Counted from the stretch's first letter, positions 35,318 through 45,911 are shown. The stretch: 64,000 nucleotides of DNA from Notoacmeibacter sp. (GCA_019912385.1 JAIOIW010000027.1:1-64000), one strand, 5' to 3'. Numbers and translations: made by a program. Notes: generated from the letters alone by a model not told the origin.

Positions 35318-36190
35318 CTAGAGAATGATGCGCGGCTCCGGCTTGCCTGACACCGGAATATCATCGAGCAGCAGGGTCTTGCCGCCATCCGGATCGCTCA
35401 TGCGCCTGGCCTCGTTCTGTCCTTGCCATGCCGTGGTCACCAACAGGCGGTCGAGGTTCTCGCCGACGAAGCACGGGCAGCTCGGCTGAAGGACGGGGAC
35501 CGGCACGGTGCGCAGGAGAACGCCCTCGGCCGAAATCACATTGATGCATGAGGCACCCCAGCAGGCGTTCCAGATATTGCCGGCGGCGTCGACAACCGAA
35601 CCGTCGAGGCCGCTGCGGTGGACGCCATAGTCGAAGTGGACCCTGGGCTTGCCTTGAGGCAGGCCGCTGGCGGGATCGACCGGGACGCGCATCATCAGGC
35701 CGGTGACCGTGTCGGTGAAATAGGCGGAGGCGCCGTCGGGGGCAAAGCAGATCGAATTCGGGATGGTGATTTCGGGATAGAGCGTGCGCAGCTCGCCCTT
35801 GAAAAACCAGTAGATGGCGCCGGCGCCACGTTCGGAATTGCGGCCCATCGTGCCGATCCACAGCGCGCCGGAGGGATGAACGCGGCCGTCATTGGAGCGC
35901 GTCGCCGGATTGCCGGCCTCCAGCGGGTGGTGCATCGTCAGGCGATCGTCGAGCAACTCGCGGATATAGAGGCCATCGTCAGCGGCGATCAGCTGCGTGT
36001 TCTCGTCCACGACGCCCAGCATGCTCGCCATGAACGGCAGGTCGGACACCGTCGTCGTGCCGGCCGCAAAATCATGTTCGAACAGCTTGCAGCCGACAAT
36101 GTCGAACCACCAGGCCCTGTCCTGGGCCTGATCGTAGGTCGGTCCTTCGCCCAATTCGCACTTCGTCTCGTCAAGGAAGGATACGTTCAT
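35318..36190 (-). CDS. SMP-30/gluconolactonase/LRE family protein
   Basis: A 290-residue six-bladed beta-propeller lactonase-type protein. Metal-site regions are CELGEGPTYD (with Glu14), RSNDGRVHPSGALWIGTMG, and SGLDGSVVDAAGNIWNACWG. Such enzymes hydrolyse sugar lactones. The start is the ATG at 36190; the longer frame beyond lacks homology. It follows ligB1 on the same strand after 127 bases, with a stem-loop (36280-36308) in between, so it may or may not belong to the lig operon. Confidence 0.87.
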   Translation of the reverse strand: MNVSFLDETKCELGEGPTYDQAQDRAWWFDIVGCKLFEHDFAAGTTTVSDLPFMASMLGVVDENTQLIAADDGLYIRELLDDRLTMHHPLEAGNPATRSNDGRVHPSGALWIGTMGRNSERGAGAIYWFFKGELRTLYPEITIPNSICFAPDGASAYFTDTVTGLMMRVPVDPASGLPQGKPRVHFDYGVHRSGLDGSVVDAAGNIWNACWGASCINVISAEGVLLRTVPVPVLQPSCPCFVGENLDRLLVTTAWQGQNEARRMSDPDGGKTLLLDDIPVSGKPEPRIIL

Positions 36191-36279
36191 TGCCGTTGCG
36201 CCCGTCACTTCTTGTTTGTGGCGCATGCTGCACCAGTTGTGGCGCCGCCGGCAAGCCGCCGCCATCCTCGAAGGCGCGA

Positions 36280-36308
36280 AGCCCGGCACGTTATCCGCAC
36301 GCCGGGCT
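36280..36308. terminator. Stem-loop between ligB1 and the SMP-30 gene
   Basis: AGCCCGGC (36280-36287) pairs with GCCGGGCT (36301-36308) over a 13-nt loop, just beyond the ligB1 stop. There is no T-run, so it could be a weak terminator or a processing/stabilising structure. Confidence 0.45.
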
Positions 36309-36317
36309 CCTGCGGTG

Positions 36318-37160
36318 TCAGGCGGCGCACTCCAGAAGCATCGTTCCCGCACCGGTGTTGGAAATCGGAATGTGGTAGTTTTCCGAGATCGGGTTCACTT
36401 TCTCCGACAGGGCTCCCCGCATCATCATCCACATCAGGAATTCGGTGCCCTGGGCGCCGGCTTCCCGGACGAGCTCGACACGAGAGATCTTGGTCAGGGC
36501 GAGGGGATCGGTAACGATCTTCTCCATGCACATCTCGTCGAACTTCTTGTTGATGAAGCCGGCCCGCTGGCCGTCGAGCTGGTGCGACAGCCCGCCCGTG
36601 CCGAGAACGACCACATTGATGTCGTCGGGCCACGCACGGATCGCGTCGCCCATCGCCTTGCCGAAGTCGTAGGCGCGCTTGAGCGTCGGGATCGGGTGCT
36701 GCACCGTGTTGGCCGAAACCGGGATGACGCGCGGCATGTCCGGGCCGCGGTCCGGCCAGAACAACTGCATCGGCACTGTGAAACCGTGGTCGACAGGAAG
36801 CTCCTGACAGGACGTGATGTCGAATTCGTTGGCGACCATGTGCTCGATGATATGCCAGGAAAGCTCCGGATAACCGGGATAGGGCGGCATGACCGGGATT
36901 CCCCAACCCTCGTCCGCGTTGCAATATTCGCGCGCCGCGCCGATAGCAAATGTCGGCATCTGGTTGAGGAAGAAGGCCAGGCCATGGTCGTTGTAGATGA
37001 CGATGGCGACTTCAGGCTTGTGGTCGCCAAGCCATTGGCGGATCGGCGGATAGCCGTCGAAGAACGGCTTCCAGTAGGGATCGTCGTAAAGCTTGTTGGC
37101 GATAGCATTGCCCACGGCCGGGATGTGAGACGTTGTCAGTCCTCCGATGATCTTGGCCAT
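36318..37160 (-). CDS. ligB: Extradiol dioxygenase beta subunit, LigB type (copy 1)
   Basis: The catalytic subunit of a class III extradiol ring-cleavage dioxygenase that opens protocatechuate or gallate at the 4,5 bond. The 280-residue protein has the Fe(II) ligands His12 (SHIPAVG) and His59 (YNDHG), and the catalytic histidine motif GTGGLSHQLDGQRAGF. The start is 2 bases after the ligA1 stop, with GGGAGAATAGC as ribosome binding site, so the two subunits are made together. It is the last of six minus-strand pathway genes. A second, clearly different copy is at 44040. Which copy prefers protocatechuate and which gallate is not decided by sequence. Confidence 0.9.
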   Translation of the reverse strand: MAKIIGGLTTSHIPAVGNAIANKLYDDPYWKPFFDGYPPIRQWLGDHKPEVAIVIYNDHGLAFFLNQMPTFAIGAAREYCNADEGWGIPVMPPYPGYPELSWHIIEHMVANEFDITSCQELPVDHGFTVPMQLFWPDRGPDMPRVIPVSANTVQHPIPTLKRAYDFGKAMGDAIRAWPDDINVVVLGTGGLSHQLDGQRAGFINKKFDEMCMEKIVTDPLALTKISRVELVREAGAQGTEFLMWMMMRGALSEKVNPISENYHIPISNTGAGTMLLECAA

Positions 37161-37162
37161 TG

Positions 37163-37522
37163 CTATTCTCCCTGTGCCTTGAGTTTGGCCTTGAATTCCT
37201 CCGTCGTCATGCCGGTCTGCTGGGCGCCGACGTCCTGCACGCTGAGGCCGAAGATCCCGGCCAGCTTGGCAAGGTAGTAGATGTTGCCGCCAGCCTCGAT
37301 CATCTTGAGTACATTGAGCGAACGGACGGCATCCTTCTGGACCTCAGACAGCTTGTACTTCTCCATGTAGGCTTCCGGATCGGCCTTGAAGGCCTCGCGG
37401 TTTTCCTTGTGGTTGAAGGAATAGCACATCTTGTTGAGCTGATAGCCCTTCATCGCCTGGCGTCCGTCGAACAGGGTCGTGCCAGGGATGTCGATGTGAT
37501 GGTCGAACGTCATTATCTCCAT
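37163..37522 (-). CDS. ligA: Extradiol dioxygenase alpha subunit, LigA type (copy 1)
   Basis: The 119-residue small helical subunit that lids the LigB active site. Family features are GYQLNKMCYSFNHKENREAF, DPEAYMEKYKLSE, and GGNIYYLAKLAGIFGLSVQDV. ATG 37522 follows AGAGGATAAGG; a second ATG three codons later is possible. It precedes ligB1 by 2 bases. The copy at 43643 is longer (134 residues) and has a different C-terminus. Confidence 0.9.
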   Translation of the reverse strand: MEIMTFDHHIDIPGTTLFDGRQAMKGYQLNKMCYSFNHKENREAFKADPEAYMEKYKLSEVQKDAVRSLNVLKMIEAGGNIYYLAKLAGIFGLSVQDVGAQQTGMTTEEFKAKLKAQGE

Positions 37523-37548
37523 CGCCTTATCCTCTCTTGTTGGCGTTC

Positions 37549-38457
37549 CTATCCCTCGCCGTTCCAGTAAAGCCGCATCGGGTTGTCGACCAACAGGGCC
37601 TTCTGGTATTTCTCGTTGACTGCGATTTTCGGAATGAAGTCGGTCAGCTTGCCGTCATCGGGCATGTGCGTCTTCATGTTGGGGTGCGGCCAGTCGGTTC
37701 CCCAGAGCACGCGGTCCGGGAAGGTCTCGACCAACCTGCGGGCAAACGGCACCACGTCATCGTAACCATCGGGGCCGACGACCGACAGGCGCTCCGGGCA
37801 GGAAACCTTCGACCAGATGTTTTCATTGTTGGCCATCAGGTCGACAAAGCGCTGGAAACCAGGGTTGTCGACGCCGGCGGCGATATCGGGCCGGCCCATG
37901 TGATCGACGACGATGATCGTCGGCAGTTGCCTGAGGAACGGCGTCAGTTCCTCCAGGTCCTGGGCCTCGAAATAGACGACGATGTGCCAGCCCAGTTGGC
38001 CGATCTTGTCGGCGATGCCGAGGAAGACCTCTTTCGGCGTCGCGTCGACCAGCCGCTTGACGAAATTGAAGCGCACGCCGCGCACGCCCGCTTCGTCCAT
38101 GGCCCTGAGTTCGTCCAACGCGATGTCGGGTCCGACCGAGGCAACGCCGCGGGCCTTGTCGCCGGACGCCTTCAGCGCATCGACGAGAGCCCGGTTGTCC
38201 TTGCCGTGGCAGGTGGCCTGCACGATCACATTGCGCGAAAAGCCCAGAAAGTCGCGAAGTTCGAACAGCTTCTCCTTCGGCGCGTCGCACGGCGTGTATT
38301 TGCGTTCCGGCGCGTAGGGGAACACGTCGCCCGGACCGAAAACGTGGCAATGAGCATCCACAGCCCCCGGCGGCGGCACGAAGACCGGCCTGGACGGGTT
38401 TGGGTGATACGGAAGCCAGTCCGGATCCATAGTGAATTTCGGTCGGGTTGAATTCAT
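37549..38457 (-). CDS. ligI: 2-pyrone-4,6-dicarboxylate hydrolase
   Basis: A 302-residue amidohydrolase-superfamily enzyme that opens 2-pyrone-4,6-dicarboxylate to 4-oxalomesaconate in the protocatechuate 4,5-cleavage pathway. It has the early VDAHCHVFGPGDVFPYAPERKY motif (His-x-His), VVDHMGRPD, and WGTDWPHPN near the C-terminus, all typical of LigI. The start is ATG 38457, giving MNSTRPKFTMDPDWLPYH. It sits between galD and ligA1 in the operon, with 17- and 26-base gaps. Confidence 0.9.
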   Translation of the reverse strand: MNSTRPKFTMDPDWLPYHPNPSRPVFVPPPGAVDAHCHVFGPGDVFPYAPERKYTPCDAPKEKLFELRDFLGFSRNVIVQATCHGKDNRALVDALKASGDKARGVASVGPDIALDELRAMDEAGVRGVRFNFVKRLVDATPKEVFLGIADKIGQLGWHIVVYFEAQDLEELTPFLRQLPTIIVVDHMGRPDIAAGVDNPGFQRFVDLMANNENIWSKVSCPERLSVVGPDGYDDVVPFARRLVETFPDRVLWGTDWPHPNMKTHMPDDGKLTDFIPKIAVNEKYQKALLVDNPMRLYWNGEG

Positions 38458-38474
38458 CAGTCTTTCCCAGTTCC

Positions 38475-39536
38475 TCAGGCGGCAAACACGGTGCCGTCGA
38501 ACAGCTTGCGCGCCGTGCGCAGGATGCCGGCGCTCTGCATCGTGCCGTCGTCGTTCATTTCGGCGATGACGGTCATCTCGCCGGTCGGGTGCTCGATCGC
38601 CAGTGCCTTGCGGCTGCCCTGCGGTATGTCGGCCATGGCGGCGGCCGGCGTGCCCGGCAGCAGGCAGGCGGTCGCGACCGACACCGCGCCAAGCACGCCG
38701 ATGGAGGCATGGCAGCGGTGCGGGATGAAGGTGCGCGTCGAAATCGCGCCGCCATTCCTCGGCGGGCTGACCATGGTCATCTTCGGTACGGATTTCTTTT
38801 CCACGTCGCCGAGATTCATCAGCGGCCCGCATTTGAGCCGGATCGATTCAAGCTTTGCGCGCAGCGCCTCGTTGGCCTCGAGCTCCTCGCGCGTCTCGTC
38901 GCCGGTGATGCCCATATCGGCGGCGCGCACGACGATGCAGGGCATGCCGTTGTCGATCATCGTCACCTCGATGCCGTCGATCACATCCACCGCATTGCCG
39001 GTCGGCAGCAATGCGCCGCAACTCGAGCCGGCCGTGTCCTTGAAGGTGAGCGGGATCGCTGCAGCCGTGCCCGGCACGCCGTCAATCTTCGCCTCGCCGC
39101 TGTAAGTGACGACGCCACCCGGTGTCGCGACCCTGGCGATTGCCGTCTGGCCGGTATTCTCCATGTAGATGGTCACATCGGTCTCGCCGTCCATTGCCGC
39201 GACCAGTCCGCGCTCGATGGCGAACGGGCCGATGCCGGCAAGGATATTGCCGCAGTTCTGGGCATCGGTGACGATCGGCTGGTCGACGAAGACCTGCAGG
39301 AACAGGTAATCGACGTCGACTCCGGCGCGGTCCGACTTCTTCACCACCGCCACTTTCGAGGTCAGCGGGTCGGCGCCACCCATGCCGTCGATCTGCCGTG
39401 GGTCGGGCGAACCCATGGCTGAGAGCAGGAAGGCGTCCCGCTCTTCGGGGCCGGCCGGCAGGTCGGCGGCCAGGAAATAGCCGCCCTTCGAGGTCCCGCC
39501 CCGCATCCACATGCAGCGAATGCCATCAGCCCGCAT
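38475..39536 (-). CDS. galD: 4-oxalomesaconate tautomerase
   Basis: A 353-residue PrpF-fold isomerase that converts the enol/keto forms of 4-oxalomesaconate before hydration (GalD/LigU role). Motifs include RCMWMRGGTSKGGYF at the N-terminus, DAQNCGNILAGIGPFAIE, SCGALLPTGNAVDVIDGIEV and the C-terminal GEMTVIAEM. ATG 39536 has a strong AAGGAGGACGGGAG site. A 257-base gap separates it from ligK upstream, unusual in this tight operon. Confidence 0.9.
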   Translation of the reverse strand: MRADGIRCMWMRGGTSKGGYFLAADLPAGPEERDAFLLSAMGSPDPRQIDGMGGADPLTSKVAVVKKSDRAGVDVDYLFLQVFVDQPIVTDAQNCGNILAGIGPFAIERGLVAAMDGETDVTIYMENTGQTAIARVATPGGVVTYSGEAKIDGVPGTAAAIPLTFKDTAGSSCGALLPTGNAVDVIDGIEVTMIDNGMPCIVVRAADMGITGDETREELEANEALRAKLESIRLKCGPLMNLGDVEKKSVPKMTMVSPPRNGGAISTRTFIPHRCHASIGVLGAVSVATACLLPGTPAAAMADIPQGSRKALAIEHPTGEMTVIAEMNDDGTMQSAGILRTARKLFDGTVFAA

Positions 39537-39793
39537 CTCCCGTCCTCCTTGTGTCCTGCGTTGGCCAATAGCGGGTCAGATACGGGTCCGGGTCGCGAAA
39601 AGCGTATGTCGCCATACGGTTGAGCGGCCCGGGCCCGTAGGTGGCCGCCAGTGGCCAACCCTCCGGGTCGGCTGGAAATGCCGTCATGCAGCGTCGATCG
39701 GCTCGCCCGATGCCCCACATCGCGCTTCGCCGTTCTCCTAGCCTGCCAGCATTTCCAGCTGGCACAGGGCATAAGGAGGCCGGGAGAGGCGGG

Positions 39794-40465
39794 CTAGACA
39801 TATTTCAGGCCCTTTTCGGCCAGCCGCCCGCGCATGTCGTAGATGTCGAGGCCGAGTTCGCCCGCGGCCAGCCGCTTGCGCTTGTCCTCCTCGGCATCCA
39901 TGCGCTTGCGCGCCCTGGCCAGCACGTCGGCGGCTTCCTCGCGGCGCACCACGCACACGCCGTCGTCATCAGCGACGATCACGTCGCCGGGATTGACCAG
40001 CGCGCCGGCACAGACGAGCGGTATGTTGACCGAACCGAGCGTCTCCTTGACCGTGCCCTGGGCGAACACCGCCTTCGACCAGACGGGGAATTTCATCGAC
40101 GTCAGGTCCTTCGTGTCGCGCACGCCCGCGTCGATGATCAGGCCGACGCCGCCGCGCGCCTGCATCGAGGTCGCCAGCAGGTCGCCGAAATAGCCGTCCT
40201 CGCAGGGGCTCGTCGGCGCCAGCACGAGAATGTCGCCGGCCTTCACCTGCTCGATCGCCACATGCACCATCCAGTTGTCGCCGGGCGGCGCGGAAATGGT
40301 CACTGCCGAGGCTGCGATCTGGGCGCCGGAATAGATCGGCCGCATGTAGGAGGCGAGAAGGCCCTTGCGGCCCTGCGCCTCGTGCACCGTCGCGACGCCG
40401 GCTTCGGCCAGGCCCGCGATCACGCCCGGGTCGGCGCGCTCGATATTCTGGACCACCACGCTCAT
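39794..40465 (-). CDS. ligK: 4-carboxy-4-hydroxy-2-oxoadipate aldolase
   Basis: A 223-residue class II aldolase of the HMG/CHA family that splits 4-carboxy-4-hydroxy-2-oxoadipate into pyruvate and oxaloacetate, the last pathway step (also called GalC/ProA). Typical segments are [37 protein letters not shown] and [10 protein letters not shown] near residue 115, and [14 protein letters not shown]. Its ATG shares one base with the galB stop (TGATG), so the two are translationally coupled. Confidence 0.92.
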   Translation of the reverse strand: MSVVVQNIERADPGVIAGLAEAGVATVHEAQGRKGLLASYMRPIYSGAQIAASAVTISAPPGDNWMVHVAIEQVKAGDILVLAPTSPCEDGYFGDLLATSMQARGGVGLIIDAGVRDTKDLTSMKFPVWSKAVFAQGTVKETLGSVNIPLVCAGALVNPGDVIVADDDGVCVVRREEAADVLARARKRMDAEEDKRKRLAAGELGLDIYDMRGRLAEKGLKYV

Positions 40466-41199
40466 CACAATTCGTCCACGGTGCGCGGGAAGACCGACTG
40501 GAAACCCTCCGCGTAGCGCGCGTCGCGCCCGCCGGACTGGCCGCCGGAGTTGCGGCGGAAATGGTTGCCGCGGTTCTCCGCCACGTTGGTGTAGAAGTTC
40601 CAGAGATGCTCCTGGCCCTCCATGCACTCGATCGCCGCGCGCTTCTTGTCCCACACTTCCGTGATGTCGAGGAACACGTCCGGTTTCCACTGCATCTGCT
40701 CGGTCTGGTGCGGTTCGAACAGGTAGAGCTGCGGCGCGCCCAGCACCTTCTGGCCGGGATTGTGGCCCCACGCCTGGGCGATCATGCGGCATTCCAGCAC
40801 GAACTTGGTCGTGTTCATGTGGTCCGTGTTGTAGGGGTCCCACATCGAATGGCTCATCATGAAGCGCGGCTGGACGGCGCGGATGACATCGACCAGCCGG
40901 TCGCGGGTCTCGGCCGTGAAATCCAGCGGATAGTCGCCGAGATCAAAGAACTGGATATCGTGCACGTCGAGTGCCCTGGCCGCGTTCTCGGCCTCCGTGC
41001 GGCGCGCCTTCTTGACGACGTCGAGGGTCATGCCGCTCTGCTTCCAAAGCTTGGCGCTTTCGCCGCGCTCACCATAGGACAGGCAGACGACCGTAACGTC
41101 GTAGCCGCGTTTCTGGTGCAATGCGATTGCCCCGCCCGCGCGCCAGACGAAGTCCGCGGCGTGTGCGCTGATAACCAGGGCGGTTTTCTTGTCAGTCAT
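40465..41199 (-). CDS. galB: 4-oxalomesaconate hydratase, PIG-L/LmbE type
   Basis: A 244-residue PIG-L-fold, zinc-dependent protein of the GalB group, which hydrates 4-oxalomesaconate to 4-carboxy-4-hydroxy-2-oxoadipate. The metal site is built from [15 protein letters not shown] and [14 protein letters not shown]. The family otherwise contains deacetylases, but the place next to ligK and galD supports the hydratase role. No LigJ-type hydratase is present, so GalB fills that step. It is the first gene of the minus-strand operon; ATG 41199 follows GCAGGAG. Promoter and regulator site(s) are in 41200-41351. Confidence 0.88.
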   Translation of the reverse strand: MTDKKTALVISAHAADFVWRAGGAIALHQKRGYDVTVVCLSYGERGESAKLWKQSGMTLDVVKKARRTEAENAARALDVHDIQFFDLGDYPLDFTAETRDRLVDVIRAVQPRFMMSHSMWDPYNTDHMNTTKFVLECRMIAQAWGHNPGQKVLGAPQLYLFEPHQTEQMQWKPDVFLDITEVWDKKRAAIECMEGQEHLWNFYTNVAENRGNHFRRNSGGQSGGRDARYAEGFQSVFPRTVDEL

Positions 41200-41216
41200 G
41201 AGACTCCTGCTCCCGT

Positions 41217-41250
41217 TCGATGCCTTTGCATCGACATTCTATATCGGATG
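41217..41250. promoter_or_regulatory. Palindrome and LysR-box-like site in the galB/lysR intergenic region
   Basis: TCGATGC (41217-41223) and GCATCGA (41228-41234) form a 7-bp inverted repeat, followed by ATTC-N7-GATG (41236-41250), close to the ATTC-N7-GAAT core of the inverted repeat at 42588-42612. The shared half-site next to two pathway promoters suggests a site for the tandem-HTH LysR protein, but this is inference. Confidence 0.35.
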
Positions 41251-41351
41251 GCGCGCCATGATGAGCCGGTGGCCGCCGATTTCCCATTTCAAACAGATCG
41301 CATAGTATAAGGTATTGCTATAGGCGGGTGTCGGAAGGCGCGGGACGCGAG

Positions 41352-42587
41352 ATGGTGTTTGACATACCGAATATCCGTCACCTCAGGGGATTCCGTGAGG
41401 TGGCGCATTGTCATTCGATCACGGCTGCGGCCGAACGCGAGCATTTGTCCCAGCCGGCGATCACCCAGGCGATCGCAAAACTGGAGAGCACGTTTGGCGT
41501 CGCACTGTTCGACCGGCGATCCGACGGCATGTTCGCGACACCCATCGGCACCCTTTTCGTCGAACGTGTTGGCCGGGCGCTCGACCATCTCCAGGCCGGC
41601 GCGCGCGATGCCTCACGCCTTGGCAATCGTGCCCGCGCCCGAGGCTTTCGCGATTTCGACCGCCTGTTGACTGTCGCGCAGTTGCGCGCCCTTGTCGCAA
41701 TGTCGGATGCCAGCAATTTTTCGATGGCCGCGCGCAACCTGGGCGTTTCACAGCCCACAATCCACCGTGCGGCGCGCAATCTGGAGCGGCTGTCGGGCTT
41801 GAGGCTGTTCGAGGGATCGCCCGCCGGCATCACGCTGACGCCTGCCGCCCAGGCGCTCGCCCAGCATACGAAGCTGGCGTTTTCGGAATTGCGCCAGGGG
41901 TTTGACGAAATCGGCGAATTCCTTGGTCGCGATTCCACGCATATCGTCATCGGATCGCTGCCGCTGGCGCGCACGTTCATCCTGCCTCGGGCGATCGATG
42001 CCATGGTGCGCGAGAAGGCGCATGTGCAGATTCGCGTGGTCGACGGACCTTACGACGAATTACTGCATTCCCTGCGCGACGGCGACATCGACTGCATGAT
42101 CGGCGCATTGCGTGCGCCCCCGCCGGTCGATGATGTCGTCCAGGAGAAACTGTTCGACGATCCGCTTGCGATCGTGGCGGGGAACGGCCATCCGCTGTGC
42201 GGCAGGCAGAAGGTGACGCTCGACGATACGCTCCGGTATCCCTGGGTGGCGCCACCGAAAACGACCCCCGCCGGCAGCTACCTCTTCAACACGCTCAAGA
42301 TACAGGACCTGCCGGAAACCCCGGTGCGTGTGGTGACCAGTTCGCTCGTCCTGATGCGCGGCCTGCTCACGACCGGTCCCTACATCACCATCATCTCGTT
42401 GCACCAGATTCGCCATGAACACCGGCAGGGACTTCTTGTTCCGCTGCCCATCGACCTGCCGGACAGCTACCGTGCCATCGGGATCACCTACCGCCAGGCC
42501 TGGCGCCCGACCCGGACGCAATCGGCATTCCTCGCCAATTTGCGCGAGGCCGCCGCCGCCGCGCACGAACCGGATGCGCAACGCTGA
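41352..42587 (+). CDS. LysR-type regulator with two N-terminal helix-turn-helix domains
   Basis: A 411-residue LysR family protein with a duplicated DNA-binding domain. The first HTH is at about residues 6-65 (HSITAAAEREHLSQPAITQAI) and the second at about 107-165 (SNFSMAARNLGVSQPTIHRA). The effector-binding domain follows from about 195. Ordinary LysR proteins have one HTH and about 300 residues. It is divergent from galB and upstream of the DUF1932-ligA2B2C operon, so it is the likely pathway activator. I use ATG 41352; a GTG at 41328 is also in frame, and neither has a strong ribosome binding site. Confidence 0.88.
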   Translation: MVFDIPNIRHLRGFREVAHCHSITAAAEREHLSQPAITQAIAKLESTFGVALFDRRSDGMFATPIGTLFVERVGRALDHLQAGARDASRLGNRARARGFRDFDRLLTVAQLRALVAMSDASNFSMAARNLGVSQPTIHRAARNLERLSGLRLFEGSPAGITLTPAAQALAQHTKLAFSELRQGFDEIGEFLGRDSTHIVIGSLPLARTFILPRAIDAMVREKAHVQIRVVDGPYDELLHSLRDGDIDCMIGALRAPPPVDDVVQEKLFDDPLAIVAGNGHPLCGRQKVTLDDTLRYPWVAPPKTTPAGSYLFNTLKIQDLPETPVRVVTSSLVLMRGLLTTGPYITIISLHQIRHEHRQGLLVPLPIDLPDSYRAIGITYRQAWRPTRTQSAFLANLREAAAAAHEPDAQR

Positions 42588-42612
42588 CCGCTATTCAACA
42601 AATGAATAGCGG
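42588..42612. promoter_or_regulatory. Perfect 9-bp inverted repeat after lysR, before the ligA2B2C operon
   Basis: CCGCTATTC (42588-42596) and GAATAGCGG (42604-42612) are separated by 7 nt. It starts right after the lysR stop and lies about 100 bases before the next start. There is no T-run. The TATTC-N7-GAATA core fits a LysR-type binding site as well as a terminator stem. Confidence 0.5.
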
Positions 42613-42714
42613 CCGATGCGATTGAATACCGGTTGCCGCGATATAGGTGTTAGATAACGCCTCGGCTTCGGCCGCAGAACAGGGCAATCGAGTGCCCGCA
42701 ACGGCGAGGGATGG

Positions 42715-43642
42715 ATGTCGAACCAGATGGAAACATCGGTTGCAGTCGCATTTGTCGGTTTTGGCGAGGCCGCGTCGGCCTTTGCCGGCGGCTGGCGCGA
42801 GGCGGGGATCGCCTTTTCCGCGGCGGCCTACGACATCCGGACGGACTCTCCGTCGGCCGCCATCCGCGACGCCAAGCGCACCGACTATGCCACGGCGGGC
42901 ATCGACGGATCTGCCAGCCTTGGCGCGGCATTGGCGGAGGCCGAAATCGTCTTTTCGCTGGTCACCGCCGACCAGGCCCATGCCGCAGCGGCAAACGTGG
43001 CGCGGCACGATCTCGGCGGCGCGTTCTTCTTCGACTGCAATTCCTGCGCGCCCGGCACCAAGCGGCGCTCCGCTCAATTGATCGAAAACGCCGGCGGGCG
43101 TTATGTTGACGCCGCGGTCATGGCGCCGGTCCATCCGCGCCTGCACAGGACGCCGCTGCTGGTCTCCGGCCCCCATGCGCAGACCGCGGTCGAGGCGCTG
43201 AAGAGGCTTGGCATGAAGGCCGGCATCGCTGCCGGAGAGCTTGGCGCGGCCTCGGCCATCAAGATGACGCGGTCGATCATGATCAAGGGGCTGGAGGCGC
43301 TGGTCGCCGAATGTGTCCTGGCGGGTCGGAAAGCGGGCATCGAGGATGCGGTGCTGGATTCGCTGGACGAGACCTTTCCGGGCTTCGGCTGGCGCAATCG
43401 CGCCGCCTACATGCTGGAGCGCGCAATGACGCACGGCGTCCGGCGGGCCGCCGAAATGCGGGAGGTCGCGCTGACGGTCGAGGAACTTGGCCTTGGCAGC
43501 GACATGTCGCGCGCGACAGTCGCCTGGCAGCAGCGTCTGGGCGATCTGAAGCTTGTCGCAAGCACGGTCGGAGAGGATGTCGGCGCCCGTGCCGATGCCA
43601 TCCTGGCCGCGCTCGATGCGGATGAATCGAAGGAGGTCACAG

Positions 43643-43650
<8 letters not shown>
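42715..43650 (+). CDS. NAD(P)-dependent dehydrogenase, 6PGDH-like with DUF1932 domain
   Basis: A 311-residue protein of the beta-hydroxyacid/6-phosphogluconate dehydrogenase type. The Rossmann start is VAFVGFGEAASAFAGGW, the catalytic region has FFDCNSCAPGTKRRSAQL, and the C-terminal helical half (about 195-265) matches DUF1932 (GFGWRNRAAYMLERAMTHGVRRAAEM). It is the first gene of the ligA2B2C operon and overlaps ligA2 by 8 bases. It is not one of the known protocatechuate 4,5-pathway enzymes, so it may act on a related hydroxy acid or a side product. ATG 42715 lies right after GAGGGATGG. Confidence 0.85.
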
Positions 43651-44888
<1,238 letters not shown>

Positions 44889-44900
44889 GGGAGACATTTC

Positions 44901-45845
44901 ATGCGGATTTGCGTTGCGGGCGCCTATGGGGCCTTCGGGATCAAGCATCTCGACGCGCTGGCCAATATCGAGGGCGTGGAAGTCACCTCGGTGATGGGCC
45001 CGACCAGGCAGAAGATCGAGGCTCTGGCCGCCGAGCGCGGCATCCGGCATGCCGGAGCGACGCTGGACGAGTGCCTGGCGCAGGACGACGTCGACGCGGT
45101 GATCCTGGCGACGCCGACGCAGATGCATGCCGACCAGGCGGTCGCCTGCATGGAGGCCGGCAAGCATGTGCTCGTGGAAATCCCGATGGCAGACAGCCTG
45201 GCGGATTCGATCCGGGTGGTGGAAAAACAGAAGGAAACCGGGCTGGTGGCGATGGCGGGACAGGTGCGTCGCTTCAACCCGTCCCACCAGTGGATCCACA
45301 ACAAGATCAAGGCGGGCGAGCTCAAGATCCAGCAGATGGACGTGCAGACCTACTTCTTCCGCCGCTCCAACATGAACGCCAAGGGCGAACCCCGCTCCTG
45401 GACCGACCACCTGCTGTGGCACCACGCCTGCCACACGGTCGACCTGTTCCAGTACCAGACGGGCGAAACCTGTTCCGAAGCTTTCGGGTTGCAGGGCCCT
45501 GTCCATCCCGAACTCGGAATCGCCATGGACATGTCGATCGGCATGAAAGTGCCGGCGGGCGCGATATGCACACTGTCGCTGTCCTTCAACAACAACGGTC
45601 CGCTTGGCACATTCTTCCGCTACATCTGCGACAACGGCACCTACATCGCGCGTTACGACGATCTTTTTGACGGCCATGAAAAGCCGATCGACCTTTCGGG
45701 CGTCGCCGTATCGAACAACGGCATCGAACTGATCGACCGCGAATTCGTCTCGGCGATCCGCGAGGGTCGCGAGCCGAACGGTTCGGTAGGCGACGTGCTG
45801 GGTGCGATGGAAACGCTCGACAAGATCGAGCGCTCGATGCGTTAG
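44901..45845 (+). CDS. ligC: 4-carboxy-2-hydroxymuconate-6-semialdehyde dehydrogenase
   Basis: A 314-residue Gfo/Idh/MocA-fold enzyme that oxidises the hemiacetal form of 4-carboxy-2-hydroxymuconate 6-semialdehyde to 2-pyrone-4,6-dicarboxylate. The nucleotide site is VAGAYGAFGIKHLDAL, and the typical EIPMADSLADSIRVVEKQK and DHLLWHHACHTVDLFQYQTG segments match LigC. ATG 44901 follows AAGGGAGACATTTC. It feeds LigI on the opposite strand operon. A strong terminator lies 36 bases after the stop. Confidence 0.9.
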   Translation: MRICVAGAYGAFGIKHLDALANIEGVEVTSVMGPTRQKIEALAAERGIRHAGATLDECLAQDDVDAVILATPTQMHADQAVACMEAGKHVLVEIPMADSLADSIRVVEKQKETGLVAMAGQVRRFNPSHQWIHNKIKAGELKIQQMDVQTYFFRRSNMNAKGEPRSWTDHLLWHHACHTVDLFQYQTGETCSEAFGLQGPVHPELGIAMDMSIGMKVPAGAICTLSLSFNNNGPLGTFFRYICDNGTYIARYDDLFDGHEKPIDLSGVAVSNNGIELIDREFVSAIREGREPNGSVGDVLGAMETLDKIERSMR

Positions 45846-45880
45846 CCGCAAGCCGCAGGTTTTCACCTGGATCGATATCG

Positions 45881-45911
45881 GCCCGCGCCCGGCCGGGGCG
45901 CGGGCTTTTCT
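45881..45911 (+). terminator. Rho-independent terminator after ligC
   Basis: GCCCGCGCC (45881-45889) pairs with GGCGCGGGC (45897-45905), followed by TTTTCT. It closes the dehydrogenase-ligA2-ligB2-ligC operon. Confidence 0.88.
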
